Assembly: GCA_007570785.1 (NCBI GenBank)
Contig: ML664173.1
Location: 13,859,933 to 13,923,932 of the forward strand
From: Antilocapra americana
Lineage: Eukaryota > Chordata > Mammalia > Artiodactyla > Antilocapridae
Reading direction: 5' to 3'
Length of the DNA stretch: 64,000 nucleotides
Shown: one piece after another, positions 10,248 to 21,639 of the stretch
Position numbering within the stretch: the stretch's first letter is position 1
Layout: each line of letters opens with the position of its first letter
Notes under the pieces: model-generated
What the model was told of the DNA's origin: nothing
Seen by the model: the letters and a program-made list of their open reading frames with translations, nothing else
Databases searched by the model: none
Position numbers and translations under genes: made by a program

Positions 10248-12173
10248 GTTGGCTTCACTGAAGCCAAGATGAAAGGCTGGTTCTCCAGAGCTCAGCAGCC
10301 CTCCTCACCCGGTCCTGCCCCCTCACCTAGCCAAGCCCTCCCTCCTGACCCACCGGAGCCCCCCCGGGGAGAGAGAAGCTCATGAAGGCTTAGCCCCTCT
10401 CTTCCATCCTGGGCAGCCTGGAGCCAAGCAGGAGCCCCGAATGGGCAGCTTGGGAAGGTTGGGGAGACAGTGGGTGTTGAGGGGGTCAGGGTGGGCAGAG
10501 GTGCGTGCCCTGCTCTGGCTTCCACTGTGTCGGCTGCCTCAGACAAAGGGCAGGCTGGTGGTCCCCGGTGGGGTGGACAGGTGACCCAGACACAGACGGG
10601 CTCGGGCCTGGTAGGGTCCGATGGTCCCCAATCCTTGTTCTCCTCTACGAACTGGGGCCTTATTCTCTGCGTCTCAGGAAAGACCCCCCCCCCCCAGCTG
10701 TGCTCCGAGCAGGACTCCGTGGGGACTGGGGAGTCTCTATGTCCTGGGGGGGAGGTTTCCTGTTGATCTGAACTTGGGGGCTGCTGGGTGGGACGGTGAC
10801 ACCACCAGGCAGAGGCAGCCAGTGTGTCCTGGGCTATGAGAGGGCAGGGCATGTCTCCCCAAACCAGCTCCGAGGCTCTGCCTCCAGCCGGGTCATGAGG
10901 GCAGATGGAGGAGGTGAGGGAAGACATTTGGGAGGCCAGCCATAGACTCGTCCTCAGGGCCTGTGGGGCTGGAGGAAGAGGAGGAAGGCAGGGGTCTTGG
11001 GGAGAGAGGAGCTTATTCAAGGCACCCCTGCAACAGGCCAGTGCCTCCCTGCAGTTTCCTACCAGAGCGCTTAACCCGCTATATCTGCCACAAGCCCAGG
11101 GGAGGCTTTCTGAAGGCAGGGAACACGCACACCTGCTCTGACAGCAGCATGGGGACAGCATGGGCCCTGGCACTGAGCATCAGGCCTGCTGATCGGTTAG
11201 ACCCACTGATGGTGTGTGCACAGGCCCCGTGGACCAGAGCCCTGGGAGGGGGTGCATGCAGAGGGAGAGGCCAGAGCCCCCTGGGTCTCCAGACCCCACT
11301 GGGTCCCTCTGGCCAGTCCTCAGGCTGCCGTGTCCAGCCCTCCTGCTGGCTCTGTGGCCCAGTTACCTCAGGCACCAACCTGTCACTTTGGCAGTTTCCA
11401 CTTTGCTTTTCTTCTAATTCCCTGAGCAAACATTGAACATCCAGAGAGACCCCCGAGTCCTGGGTGGGGCTGGGGGTGGTCACACAACTGGCTGCTTCTT
11501 AAGAGGAGTTTGGTCAAGATAAACTCACCTCAGCTGCAGGTTTCTGGAAGGGGGAAGCTCCTGAGGGGCGAGCGGGCAGGGAAGGGGCTCTCCCTTCAAG
11601 GATGAGGCTTCCTCCCAGGAGGAGGTGTTTGTTTGTTGCAGGACCGTTGACTTCAGGGCAGCCACACGGGGCTGTGACAGGGTCTTAGCTTGGGGCCAGG
11701 GCAGGCTGTCCTTCAGCCTCCAAAAGCAAACCACATCTGGGAATGGTACACACACAGGGAGGATTCACTTTCCTGGGGTGTCCCGGAGGCAACTCAACTG
11801 AAAACACGGATGACATCAGAGCAAGCTCGTCTAACATTACAAATAGCAGAGCCATGACATTTGGGAGGGGAACTGGGAGCCTCTGAAGGACTCCCTGACG
11901 TGTGGCTTAGATGCCTCCTCCTCTGATCGTTCTTGGTGCTCCTGTCAAAGGACCACTCCCCACTACGTGCATCATTGCTCTGTCCTCTCAGGGTTCTTAC
12001 TGAGAGCCCCTGAAATGGACTCTGACCCTTTTAAGCACAGGAAAGATTTGTTGAAAGGATCTAGGGATGCTCGAAACATCAGCAGGAAGGCTGGAGGTCC
12101 AGCTCAGAAAGAGGGGGGAAGAGCAGGATCTAAGTGACACTAGGTAGTGAGCAGAGACATTACTTTACCAACA
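10248..12173. other. Unassigned GC-rich unique sequence
   Basis: No named repeat over nearly 2 kb. A minus-strand frame of 293 codons spans 10292-11173, rich in Pro, Ser and Cys with no domain, and competing frames are open on the other strand. Rejected as coding. The 11760-12000 part is closer to neutral composition. Confidence 0.45.
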
Positions 12174-12638
12174 AAGGTCCGTCTAGTCAAACCTATGGTT
12201 TTTTCTGGTAGTCATGTATGGATGTGAGAGTTGAATCATAAAGAAAACTGAGCACCAAAGAATTAATGCTTTTGAACTGTGGTGTTAGAGAAGACTCTTG
12301 AGAGTCCCTTGGACTGCAAGGAAATCCAATCAGTCCATCCTAAAGGAAATCAGTCCTGAATATTCATTGGAAGGACTGATGTTGAAGCTGAAGCTCCAAT
12401 ACTTTGGCCACCTGATGCAAAGAACCAACTAATTGGAAAAGACCCTGATGCTGGGAAAGATTGAAGGTGGGAGGAGAAGGGGATGGCAGAGGAGGAGATG
12501 GTTGAATGGCATCTCTGATGCGATGAACATGAGTTAGAGTAGGCTCTGGGAGTTGGTGATGGACAGGGAGGCCTGGTGTACTGTAGTCTATGGGGTCTCA
12601 CAGAGTCGGATATGAATGAGCAACTGAACTAAACTGAG
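12174..12638 (+). mobile_element. Bov-B LINE, 3' part
   Basis: Sense Bov-B from ggtccgtctagtcaaaccta through gtgttagagaagactcttg, agctccaatactttggccac and gttggtgatggacagggagg to the ACTGAACTAAACTGA tail. It includes the 3' end of the reverse-transcriptase frame, broken by substitutions. 5' truncated. No clear target-site duplication. Confidence 0.93.
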
Positions 12639-12721
12639 GTCGTGAGCATCGTTGCCAAGGTCACACAGCAGGGCAGTCTGCTTAGCATACCTTTGCTGGC
12701 ACCACCCATCTGCCAGTCATG

Positions 12722-13010
12722 GTGTGATGATGGCTAATTTTAGATGCCAACCTCCCTGGGTCACAAGATGATCTGATATTTGGTCAGACATCATTCTGGG
12801 TGTTTCTGGATAAGATTAGCACTTGAATTTCTAGACTGAATAAAGCAGGTTGTCCTTTCTGGTATGGGTGGTCTTCACCCAATCAGGTGAGGGCCCACAT
12901 AGAACGAAAAGGTGGAGGAAGGAAGAATGGTTTCTCTCTGCCTGACCACTTAAGCAGAGACCTCAGTCTTCTCCTGAACTTGGAATGGGACTTAACATTA
13001 TCAGTTCATA
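12722..13010 (+). repeat. Old LTR-type relic (ERVL/MaLR-like, family unsure)
   Basis: gatggctaattttagatgcc, then gatatttggtcagacatcat, then ttctggataagattagcac, then ggtcttcacccaatcaggtg follow a familiar dispersed mammalian repeat pattern. I recall this as LTR-derived but cannot confirm the family. Confidence 0.5.
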
Positions 13011-13089
13011 AACACGTCTCAGGAAGGAAAATTCCCGTCCTCGGCCCCTAAATAGGAAAGGAATATTCTGGAAGGCTTTGTCAGTTTGC

Positions 13090-13475
13090 TCATCTAGAGC
13101 TCCATCCTTCTATCCTTCCTCGCTGACTTTGAAACCCAGGAGGCTGACCTGTGTGGGCCACATCAGCTGAACTCTCATGCCTTCTGGCTTCTTGTTGGGT
13201 CTGTCCAATGGGAGGCTCCATTGAGGAGTCTGGAGGGTGCGAGGAGACAGCTTGGGGCCTTGTTCCCATTGCTACTTTCCTTTGGAGGTATGGCTCTCTC
13301 CAGCTTCCAATCATCTGCCCCCTGTCCATCAGGGTCTTTACCATTCTTTTTGGTTTCCTGTGGCACTGCCTACCCTTGGCAAATAGTCCCTTATTGAAAG
13401 ACTTCCCTGTTGCCCTGTTTGCTGGTAACACCTCTTTCCAGCTGGAACCTTAAATGATACAGGAAGTTGCGAGAC
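13090..13475. repeat. Ancient interspersed repeat-like block
   Basis: tgaaacccaggaggctgacc, gggccacatcagctgaactc and cttgttgggtctgtccaatg recall a widely dispersed eutherian repeat that I cannot name with confidence. Open frames across it on both strands (100-113 codons) are explained by this origin and are not called as genes. Confidence 0.4.
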
Positions 13476-13554
13476 TGGGAGGCAATAGAGCCCCAGCAAA
13501 TGCTCGCAACATGGTGGTACCAATGCCCAGGGGGCAGGCAGCCTGATAAGGTGG

Positions 13555-13755
13555 CAAGAGCATGGACTTGGGAGACAGACCTCCTGGAGTCTGAATTTTC
13601 ACCCTAATTCTCACTACCTGTGTGAATTTGGTTAAGTTCCTCAGCCAGGCTGACCCTCCTTTGTTCTTTACCTGGGAAATAAAAGTTAATCTGTATCCCC
13701 TGGATTTGTCATGAGAACTGAATGAGAGGTTTATTAAGCATTTGGCACTCAGGGG
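13555..13755 (+). repeat. MIR SINE
   Basis: gcatggacttgggagacaga, then cctgtgtgaatttggttaag, then atgagaactgaatgagaggt, then tttggcactcagggg give the MIR order over nearly the full element. Confidence 0.75.
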
Positions 13756-14258
13756 ACCGGTGATGGCCCAAGGGGTCCACCTTGTGTGCCTGCTCCAACA
13801 GACCAGTCATGGCTCCTTGGAGCCCTGTGTGGAGAAGAATTCTGACTCCCCATCCTGGCCTGGAGGTGATGGGTGCACTCATGATTGACCAGTGATGGTA
13901 GTCACTGTGTGGACCAGAAAGTGGCAGGAGAATGGGCTTACTCACTGAAGGATGGCTATCAGTTTTCCTATTTCTCTGCTCCTTGGGAGAAGAAGTAGGA
14001 TTCTGCTGGCTCAGAAAGGCCAGGATCCTGCTGGACCAGTGGCCATTTCTGCCAGCAATGCCCATGTCCCAAAGTCACTGAGCCTGCTGTCCTAGATCAG
14101 CACCGACTTCTTTGGTGGCAAGGATGCTCCAGCCAGCCCTGTCTTTTAATCAGCAGACTGTGTCAGCCCTGTCGAGATTGTTTAAGGTCTTCTTCCTCCC
14201 GGGACTTTCTTGCTCTTTTTATCCTTGAATGCCAACCTTACCACCCTTGCCAACGGGT
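13756..14258. other. Unassigned sequence
   Basis: Unique DNA. A minus-strand frame of 118 codons (13709-14065) begins inside the preceding MIR and is not credible. No other feature. Confidence 0.45.
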
Positions 14259-14281
14259 CACACACACACACACACACACAC
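14259..14281 (+). repeat. Short (CA)n microsatellite
   Basis: Uninterrupted CA run of about 23 bp. Confidence 0.95.
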
Positions 14282-14604
14282 TGCCATGGTCTCCACCACC
14301 TCCTTATAGTAAGTTACAGGGAATTGTGGATATTAATTCGAATTTCTCAACTCCATATCACCCCACTTTGCACATTTCCCCATTGTCTCCTGCCCCAACT
14401 CAGAAGGCCTAATGTTATTCTGGCAACATATACCAGAGTTGGATGAAGGTAGAAGAAGAGAAATCACAGCCACAGGCATCCTATGGGGTGAGCTGGAGGA
14501 GCCGCATTGATTATCACGTGGCCCCTGGTGTAACAAAAGAAAGAAGGGAATAAGAAATCCTTGTCAAACAGAATGTTCTTTCTGGTTTCACTGGCATGTG
14601 GAAG

Positions 14605-15010
14605 GAACCTTTGCTTATTCACTTATTCAACACATATTTACGGAGCACCTCTATGGGCTGGGCACAGACAGCTGTCTGTCCTGAAAGGGAGACAGACAAG
14701 TAGAAGCCGGTGGGTGCTGAGCAGCTCAGCAGGAGCACTGAGATGGAGATGAGCACGGTGGGGGGTGGCGGGGGGGGGGGCTCTGATTGGAGTGACACCG
14801 TGGGACAGAGATGACTTTCCTGAGAAGGTGGCTCTCCTAAGCCCAGTCTGGAAGGATAAGGAAGCTGCTCCAGGTGGTAGTGGGAGCAGCGTGTGCTAGG
14901 ATCCGAATGGGTGTGAGTTTGAGGAGCAGCTGGTTGCTGGCAGGTCACTGGGCTGCGGCTTAGAGCCAGAAGGGAAGGTGTTCTGGGCAGAGCTGATGGC
15001 AGGGTTGGGG
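14605..15010 (+). repeat. LINE L2 3' end
   Basis: ttcacttattcaacacatat and agcacctctatgggctgggc open the element. A later stretch (gacagagatgactttcctga, gaaggtggctctcctaagcc) matches the L2 'aggcctctctgaggaggtgacat' zone. A G-rich insertion (14760-14780) interrupts it. Confidence 0.7.
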
Positions 15011-15945
15011 GTGGGGGAGTCCTCCTCTCTGAGGAGTCCAGATTATCCCACAGTAGCCCCTAGCCCCGCTCCGTCCCCACCTCCCAGCCTGTCCTCTGCC
15101 CTGCACCTGGCTTAGCAAGCGAGGCCCCAAAGGAAACCTCCCATTCTCCTCCTCCTGTGAACTGTAGGCCTTCTCAGGTATTTGGGGGCTGACTGCCCCC
15201 ATGCCCGAGAGTCCTAGGAGTGTCGTGAGGACTGATGGATGTGGGGATGGATGGGCAGGAGAGTAGCAGTGGCTGAGAGAGCAGGAGCTACACAGCTGGA
15301 GACCAAGGTAACCTGATAAATGAAGGCTTTAGTGCAGTCTCCCTAGTAACTGGCTGACCCAACCATCAGGGGCAATTTAGGGGAAAGCAGGCTTGTGTTT
15401 GGGCATTTTCCTTCTCCAATGACTAAGTGGGTTCACAGGTCCCTCCTCCTCTCATAAAAACCCTAATACCTTTCCCCAGGCACCTCTCCTGCCCAGACCC
15501 GCTTCTCTTTGGAGAATGGGGCTGGTGTGTCTGTGTAGCTGTGTAGAAAAGTGTGTAGCTCTGTGTGGGTGTGTGCATGAAAGCATCTCTTATATGCATG
15601 AGGAAGTGTAAATGGGAGTGTGTGAGCTTGCACATGCATGCAAATATCTCTGCTGGTGCCAGGTATGGGGGAGCACGTGGGCATGAGACTTGTCAGCCTC
15701 TGTGCACGTGGGGGAATATGAATGCACACATATGCATATGTGTCCAGAAGAGTCTGGGGGGTCTTTATGAGTGCGGGGGTCCTTGAGGCATGCGAGTGCC
15801 CACAGTGAGTGTGCATGGGATTCTATGCAATTGGCTAGCATGATTGTTTTTGAAGGGCAGAAATTGCTGAGCTGGGATACGTCCATTAACCAAAGCAATA
15901 AAATGCCCAACTGGTCTCCTTGTTTCCCTTCTTGTAACCCGTTCT
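15011..15945. other. Unassigned, with TG-rich degenerate tract
   Basis: 15520-15800 is a decayed TG-rich stretch with many gtgtg and atgca words, probably an old mutated microsatellite. The remainder is unremarkable and frames on both strands follow the low complexity. Confidence 0.5.
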
Positions 15946-15949
15946 CCAC

Positions 15950-16290
15950 CCTGCAGCCAGTGTGAGCTTTTAAAATTGCAAATCAGATCACGTCACTGCT
16001 AGGCTGAAAGCCCTCTGAGGACTACTGGAATAAATCCAAACTTCTGATTATGGCCTGGCGGATATGTCCCCCATCCCAAACTCTGATCTTTGTGGCCTCA
16101 TTGCCGGCCACTCCACAGGCAGGCACCCGCTGCCTCAGTCACACAGGCAAGAGCCTTTGTTCTTGTTCTTCTCTTCTATGGCTCCCTTGGCTGCTGGGCA
16201 CTCTCCTGGCTCCAGATTTCAGCCTGACATTATCCATGGAGCCTTCTCTGACCATCTCCCTCCAGGCCTGCTCTGTGCCATCACTCCGAC
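15950..16290 (-). repeat. LINE L2, antisense
   Basis: tcacgtcactgctaggctga, then ctctgaggactactggaata, then ccatggagccttctctgacc match the antisense L2 3' region (stock-taking 'ctgaccaccctatctaaa' side). Confidence 0.6.
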
Positions 16291-16559
16291 TTCCTTTCTG
16301 TCCAGTCAGTTGAGTCTGAAAAAGGTGCTGAGGCAGAGCTAGGTGTGCACAGGGTTTTGTGGGGAGCAGCCCCTAGAAAGGAATAGAGAGGAATTCAGAA
16401 TGGGCAGGGCAGGGAAGGGCCAAGTGACCACAATACAGATATGATAAGGTCTCTGCCAGCCTCCTAAGTGCCTGGAGCAAAGACCGTCCATGAGGGGAGT
16501 CCTGAATTGGGTGGAAATGGCTAACCTGACATCATACCTGGCCTCAGTCAAGGGCTGGA

Positions 16560-17103
16560 ACCATCAGTGCAGAAGCTAAGGTTCAAGAGAATAAGAACAC
16601 AAACCACAGATGAGAAAAATATTAATACTTGCAAAAGACAAATCTCAGGAAGAACTGGTATCCAAAATACACAAAGAACTCTTAAAACTCAGTAAGTTGA
16701 TTTTTTTTTTTAAAAATGGGCCAACGACCTAAACAGACACCTCACTAAAGAAAATATACAGTTGGCAAATAAACATATGAAGAGATACTTCACATCATGT
16801 GTCATCAGGGTGACAACAATGAGATTTTATTATATACCTATTAGAATGACCAAAATCCAGAACGCTGACAACACCAAATGCTGGCAAGGATGTAGAGCAA
16901 CAGGAACTCTCCTTCATTGCTGGTGGGAATCAAAATGGTACAGCCACTTTGGAAGACGGTTTAGTGGGTTTTTGTTTAACAAAACGAAACATACGAAACA
17001 CAAACACAAAATCTGAATATACTCTTCCCTCATGATTTAGCCACTATACTCCTTAGCATTTACCTGAAGGAACTGAAACTTGTGTCTACACAAAAATCTG
17101 CGT

Positions 17104-17145
<42 letters not shown>

Positions 17146-17738
17146 AAGATGCTTGTAGCATCTTTACTCATACCTGCCAAAACTTGGGGAGCAACCAAGA
17201 TGGCTTTCAATAGGTGAATGAATAAATAAAACTGTGGTACATCCAGACGATGGGCTATCATTCAGCGATAAAAAGAAATGAGATTTCAAGCCATGATAAG
17301 ACACGAAGCAATTTTAAATGCATATTACTAAGTGAAAGAAGCCAGTCTTTCAAGATTACATAGTGTGTGATTTTAACTATATGACGTTCTGGAAAAGGCA
17401 AAACTATGGAGATGGTAGAAAAAGATCGGTGATTTCCAGGAGTTAGGTGGGAGGGAGAGAGGATTTTAAGGGCAGTGAAACTCCTCTGTGTGACACTATC
17501 GTGGTGTATATAGTCCAAATCCATAGAACGTACAATACTAAGAGTGAACCCAAGTGTGAACTATGTACTTTGGGTGATAATAATGTGTCAGTGTAGGTTC
17601 ATCACTTACAGCAAATGTACCATTCTGGTGGGGATGTTGATGATGGAAAGGAGGCTGTGTGTGAGGGGGCACAGGAGTATGTAAGGACTCTGTGCAATTT
17701 TGCTGTTAACTTAAAACTGCTCTTTTAAGAAGTCTATT
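16560..17738 (+). mobile_element. Old LINE-1 (L1M-type), ORF2 3' end and 3' UTR
   Basis: Sense L1. The ORF2 C-terminal zone is recognisable (gggccaacgacctaaacaga, tggcaaataaacatatgaag, caaatgctggcaaggatg, attgctggtgggaatcaaaa), followed by the 3' UTR-like region with attcagcgataaaaagaaat and agtgaaagaagccagtcttt. The reading frame is broken. A CA microsatellite (17105-17140) expanded within it. Confidence 0.92.
17105..17140 (+). repeat. (CA)n microsatellite within L1
   Basis: Uninterrupted CA run of about 36 bp embedded in the L1 relic. Confidence 0.98.
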
Positions 17739-17753
17739 AAAAAAGAAAGAAAG

Positions 17754-17905
17754 GGGACTTCCCTGGTGGTCCAGTGGGTGAGGCTCCATGCTCCCAGTGC
17801 AGGGGGATTTTCCCAGCATTCGATTCTTGGTCAGGGAACTAGATCCCACATGCTGTAATTAAGACCTGGTACAGCCAAATAAATAAATAAAAATAAATTA
17901 AAAAA
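17754..17905 (+). mobile_element. CHR-1-type SINE with target-site duplication
   Basis: tRNA-like head gggacttccctggtggtcca, then the body, then an (AAAT)n/A tail. It is bounded by a 15-bp direct repeat AAAAAAGAAAGAAAG at 17739-17753 and 17906-17920. The low complexity of the repeat makes this duplication less certain than those at 23654 and 32154. It inserted into the A-rich end of the L1. Confidence 0.88.
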
Positions 17906-18092
17906 AAAAAAGAAAGAAAGTCCTCAGATTTTCCCCCTGGACTCCCTTCTCTTCTCTTCCCACCCTTACCCTTTCCTTTTGCTGTGCAACCATTTTCTGA
18001 CTTCTTCACAGGAGGACACATTTGCTAGGCATATCTGTCTGTCTGTCTTTCTCTTTTATGATTCCCCTAAGTCTTTGTTAAAGATTGTCCAG

Positions 18093-18421
18093 AGTCTTCC
18101 CTTGTGGCTCAGTCAGTGATAAAGAATCCACCTTCCAACGCAGGAGACATGGGTTCGATCCCTGGTCCAGGAAGATCCCACACGGCCACAGAGCACCAAA
18201 GCCCATGCATCACAACTACCGAGCCTGCACACCAGAGCCCAGGAGCTGCAACTACCGAGCCCATGTGCCCTATAGCCTGTGCTCTGCAACAAGAGAAGCC
18301 GCTGCAATGAGGAGCCCACACGCCACAATTAGAGAGCAGCCCCTGCTCACCGCAACGAGAGAAAAGCCCACAGAGCAATGAAGACCCAACACAGATAAAC
18401 TAATACATAAATAAAGAAAAT
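18093..18421 (+). mobile_element. CHR-2-type SINE with target-site duplication
   Basis: Full-length cetartiodactyl SINE: head tcttcccttgtggctcagtc, B box gggttcgatccctgg, a body with repeated caactaccgagcc units, and an A-rich tail. A 13-bp flanking repeat AAAGATTGTCCAG (18080-18092) and AAAGATTTTCCAG (18422-18434) differs at one base. Confidence 0.93.
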
Positions 18422-18434
18422 AAAGATTTTCCAG

Positions 18435-19504
18435 CTCAGGGGCCAGCCTGGCCTGGAGCTTTTTCATCTGTGCTTTTCCTCTGCCAATCTTGCAAGCCGT
18501 CATTTCATATTCCTCCCCCTCCATGAAACTTCTAGAAAGAATCTCACCAACAAATGACAGCTATGATCTGCTCAGGAAGCCCTGTCCTGGTATAAATATG
18601 TCCCCCAATGCCCAGCTAAGGAAAAGGAAATTCAAGAGTGGAGAGAGAAGAAAATCTTGGGTGCCCTCACTAGCAGCACCTCCTGAGAAGCTTCATCTCC
18701 CCTCCTTTGGTGTCAGAGTGAAGCAAGAGGAAACACCTTCCCTCCCTGTCTCCAGGGACAGAACTTAAGGGGTGTCCACAGACAGGGCGCCATTTCCATT
18801 TCCCAGACCACATTAAAACTTCTGGAGACATCAAGCTGCTAGAAGATTAGGCCTTGGCTGTCTCCCTGAGCAGCACACAGTAAATCAATACTGAACACAA
18901 ACGAGCATGAGCAAGTCCTTCAATGTTTTGAATTTTCCCATCACGACTATGGTGAAGTTCTGTATGTTTTGAAATACGTAAAATTCTTAAATGCTTTTCT
19001 TCTTTGCCGGGTCCCTAAGGGTGGGTTTGGTCTTGCCCAGATCTATAATCAGCCCAGCTGAACCTCTTGTCCCCTACCAGGCCTGCCGTGTGCTGAAGCT
19101 GCAGAGGGTGGCTCCAGGTTGACCTTGAGGATGTACAGGAGAACAAGCCTGGTGTGGGGTGGGGGTGGGGGGTGGTCACATAGTCAAGCTCAGGGCTGAT
19201 GGGGAATGAACTAATTAGGGATCAGGAAGGTCAGGGTCTTGGATGAGCCTTGGGATGGGTCTTTCTCCTTGGCTAGGGTAGCTCGGCTTAGAAAATCAAA
19301 CTTGAATCAAATTAACAGATAGATGCTGAGGTCCACTGCAGGCAAAAATCTAGGCTAGAGTGTGAGGCTGGAAGTGGGATCTAATTATGCCTGGAGGTAG
19401 CAGCCTCGGGCTCCTCTGACCTGGAGGCGGATCAGATGATGGGACGGAATGGTCAGGTGCTCACTGTGAGGCTGCCTATCAGCTCAGGTCTATTCCCTCC
19501 GGTA
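18435..19504. other. Unassigned sequence
   Basis: Over 1 kb without a named repeat. 18880-19000 is AT-rich. 19153-19178 is a G-run cluster (gtggggtgggggtggggggt) that could form a quadruplex. No coding support. Confidence 0.45.
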
Positions 19505-19620
19505 AGCATTGGAGGATCCTTCCTTCCTTACAGATGGGCAGACAGAAGCCAAGGTCACACACGTCCGGTGAGGGAAGAGCCTGGCCTTCTAGCTGAGTCA
19601 GTGTAGAGATTTTGCCTCAC
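19505..19620 (+). repeat. MIR-like fragment
   Basis: ttacagatgggcagacagaa followed by gccaaggtcacacacgtccg keeps the core and 'aaggtcacaca' parts of MIR. Confidence 0.5.
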
Positions 19621-19761
19621 AGTGATCCTCAGGGTCCAGAGTTGGGGCCCCTCATGGGTGAATCTTACCATCATCTGGCTCCTTCTGAGGCTGGAGGGAA
19701 AGGGGAACACTCTACAGGCCTTTCTGCCATAACTGCATATTTAGTCCTACTATGGGCTAAT

Positions 19762-19873
19762 GAAGTGAAAGTCACTCAGTCGTGTCCGACTCTTTGCAAC
19801 CCCATGGACTTAACAGTCCATGGACTTCTCCAGGCCAGAATACTGGAGTGGGTAGCCTTTCCCTTCTCCAGGG
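19762..19873 (-). mobile_element. Bov-tA SINE, 3' half
   Basis: Antisense tail half: gtcactcagtcgtgtccgac, tttgcaaccccatggactt, cagaatactggagtgggtag. It stops before the tRNA-like head. It sits within a duplicated phrase (ctatgggcta before at 19750-19759 and after at 19874-19883), which looks like a 10-bp target-site duplication. Confidence 0.9.
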
Positions 19874-19879
19874 GACTAT

Positions 19880-20125
19880 GGGCTAGGCACCCATGTAAAT
19901 GCTTCAAATATGTGGTCTCATCCACACAGCTCCATTTTGCAAAATGGGCCTCATTTTGCAGACACATTCAGAAGGGGAAAGGGACTTGCCCAGGGTGACA
20001 CAGAAAGCGAGTGGTGGGGCCTTCTGGCCCATGAGTGCGTGTGCAGAGCCCATCTGGCTTCCAGCTAAAACCCAGGTCACAGCATCCAGCGCAGTGACTG
20101 GTGTGTTGTGGGCAAGAAATAAGTA
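19880..20125 (+). repeat. MIR SINE
   Basis: cacccatgtaaatgcttcaa, cctcattttgcagacacatt, gggacttgcccagggtgaca and cagaaagcgagtggtggggc follow the MIR order. It was interrupted on its 5' side by the Bov-tA copy. Confidence 0.8.
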
Positions 20126-20674
20126 ACTGGTAAAAGAATGAATACATGAGTGATTGTGCAACTCCTTCTGGTCCCAAATCTGTGTTCTTTCCTGAGTTTC
20201 CACCTAGTCTGGGGATCTGGAAGCTGATGCAAAAGCCCTGGGTCTTCCTGGTGGGAGAGGTGCCCAGGGTGGGCTGGTGGCAGTGCCCTGGGGGAGGGGC
20301 TGCAGCCGCCCTGGTGTCACCCTGGCCCTGCACAGCCCCTCCTGCTGGCCACCTGCAGTCCCAGAGGACCCTGGAAGGAAGGGGATCACCGAAATAAACA
20401 TATGGGCTGTACATCCAAAGATTCCGGAGATCCTGCTGTGCCCGCCTTCCTCTCCCCCAAAACCTTGCTGTTGCCATGACAACTGACCTCACCAAACTGG
20501 AGCTTACTGAGGCATCCCAATTAACCCTTTTCTGACACAGCAGGGCCCTCCATCACCCCAGGTCGCCTGTCTATGTGGCCTGAATGCCATTAAAATATGT
20601 GGGGTGGTACTGTGGGCAGAAGTGGAGGTTTTAGGGGCCCGAGGGCCTGGGTTGATTTTTTGGGGGGCAACTGT
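20126..20674. other. Unassigned unique sequence
   Basis: Ordinary unique DNA, GC-rich to 20370. The 20390-20530 part is closer to neutral composition and carries an X-box-like palindrome. No coding support. Confidence 0.45.
20470..20483 (+). promoter_or_regulatory. RFX X-box-like palindrome
   Basis: GTTGCCATGACAAC differs from the RFX X-box consensus GTNRCC-AT-RGYAAC at one base. It lies in unique, repeat-free DNA. Confidence 0.35.
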
Positions 20675-20775
20675 GTGAACCTGAACAGTCCAGGACCCTC
20701 ATGGGGTTGCTGTAAGGGTTCGATGAGGAATGCACATTAATACCTAGCGGGATCCTTGGCTCAGTTAAGGCGACT
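20675..20775 (+). repeat. MIR-like fragment, 3' half
   Basis: actgtgtgaacctgaacagt, gggttgctgtaagggttcga and tgaggaatgcacattaatac match the MIR 3' half pattern 'gttgtgaggattaaatgagataat'. Confidence 0.55.
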
Positions 20776-21274
20776 CACAGGAGGTGCCACTCTGTGCACA
20801 GATCCAGCCTGCTCCTGTTACTGCAGGGCCCCAGGGCACATCAGTGGGAGGGCACACACCGTCACAGACACACAGAGCAGTGATTCATCTGGGAAAAAAA
20901 GGAAGCCCACAGCCACTCAAACTGTATGAAGCCTGGAGGTTGCCCTGGGAGATCCCCATCAAATAGCCCATTCATTCCACCTTGAACTCACACCTCTCAA
21001 GGTCCCCCTGGGCTCTGAGACTCCCCGAAGGGGATGGGTCTGTGTGCCCAGAGAGCAAGGCTGAGTGGGGAGAGGGGAGAAGATGGGGCAGGGCCTGGAA
21101 TTCTGGAAGTCCACTTGGCAGAAGTGAGTATGGCCTGCTGGCAACTCCAGTAGAGCCAATGGGACCCTAAGGGAAGTGACAGCAGAGAGCCCAGTGAACA
21201 ATGCCGTATTAATGGTCACCGTTCCGGGAGGGTCAGCCAGGGGCTAGAGTGATCCATGCAAATGAGGCCACATT
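20776..21274. other. Unassigned sequence
   Basis: Unique DNA. A perfect octamer ATGCAAAT (POU motif) occurs at 21256-21263, with CATTCC (TEAD motif) shortly downstream. Single motifs of this length are expected by chance. No gene. Confidence 0.45.
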
Positions 21275-21427
21275 CCCCCTGCCCCCCACTGCTTAAAGCC
21301 CTTTGATGGTCCCTCCCCGCTGTTGTCAGCAGGACCCAAACCCTCCATACAGCCTACCAGGCCCTCCTGTCCTGGCCCCTGCCCACCTCTCTGCCCCGAG
21401 CACTCAGGCTTTCTTTGGCTTTTGCTT
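21275..21427 (-). repeat. LINE L2, antisense (left part)
   Basis: actgcttaaagccctttgat, then gcagcctaccag-like and ctgtcctggcccctgcccac wording match antisense L2. The element resumes at 21546 after a SINE insertion. Confidence 0.6.
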
Positions 21428-21545
21428 TGTTGGCCTCACCATTCAGCTTGCAGGCTCTTGGTCCCCCTGCTAGGGACTGAACCCAGACCCTCAACAGTCC
21501 TAACCACTGGACCATCAGGGAAATCCCTGTTTGTTTGTTTTTTTA
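21428..21545 (-). mobile_element. CHR-1-type SINE, antisense, inside L2
   Basis: Ends in the antisense head accactggaccatcagggaa and includes the antisense B box (gggactgaacccagacc). The left (tail) border is unclear. It separates two parts of one L2. Confidence 0.8.
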
Positions 21546-21615
21546 TTTTCAGACAAACTGTGCTTCTCCAGCCTCAGAGCTTTTGCATATGTAGATGCCT
21601 TTACCTGGATGCGCA
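21546..21615 (-). repeat. LINE L2, antisense (right part)
   Basis: cagcctcagagcttttgcat and gatgcctttacctggatgcg continue the antisense L2 ('cctcagggcctttgcacttgctgttccctctgcctggaa'). Confidence 0.6.
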
Positions 21616-21639
21616 TTTACTAGTTTTCCTGTTTTATCA

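Noticed and set aside
10292..11173. 293-codon minus-strand open frame
   Set aside because: GC-rich unique DNA, low-complexity Pro/Ser composition, no domain, and overlapping plus-strand frames of similar openness. No splice or promoter context.
13090..13475. Paired 100-113 codon frames on both strands
   Set aside because: The interval reads as an ancient dispersed repeat, which explains the openness.
15520..15800. TG-rich stretch considered as a structured RNA
   Set aside because: Better explained as a decayed microsatellite. No stem pattern is evident.
16762..17016. 84-codon plus-strand frame resembling a reverse-transcriptase protein end
   Set aside because: It is the decayed ORF2 end of the L1 relic at 16560-17738, not a host gene.
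18105..18381. Regularly repeated 'caactaccgagcc' units, considered as a tandem or CRISPR-like array
   Set aside because: They are the internal repeats of a CHR-2 SINE. Spacing and flanking target duplication fit the SINE.
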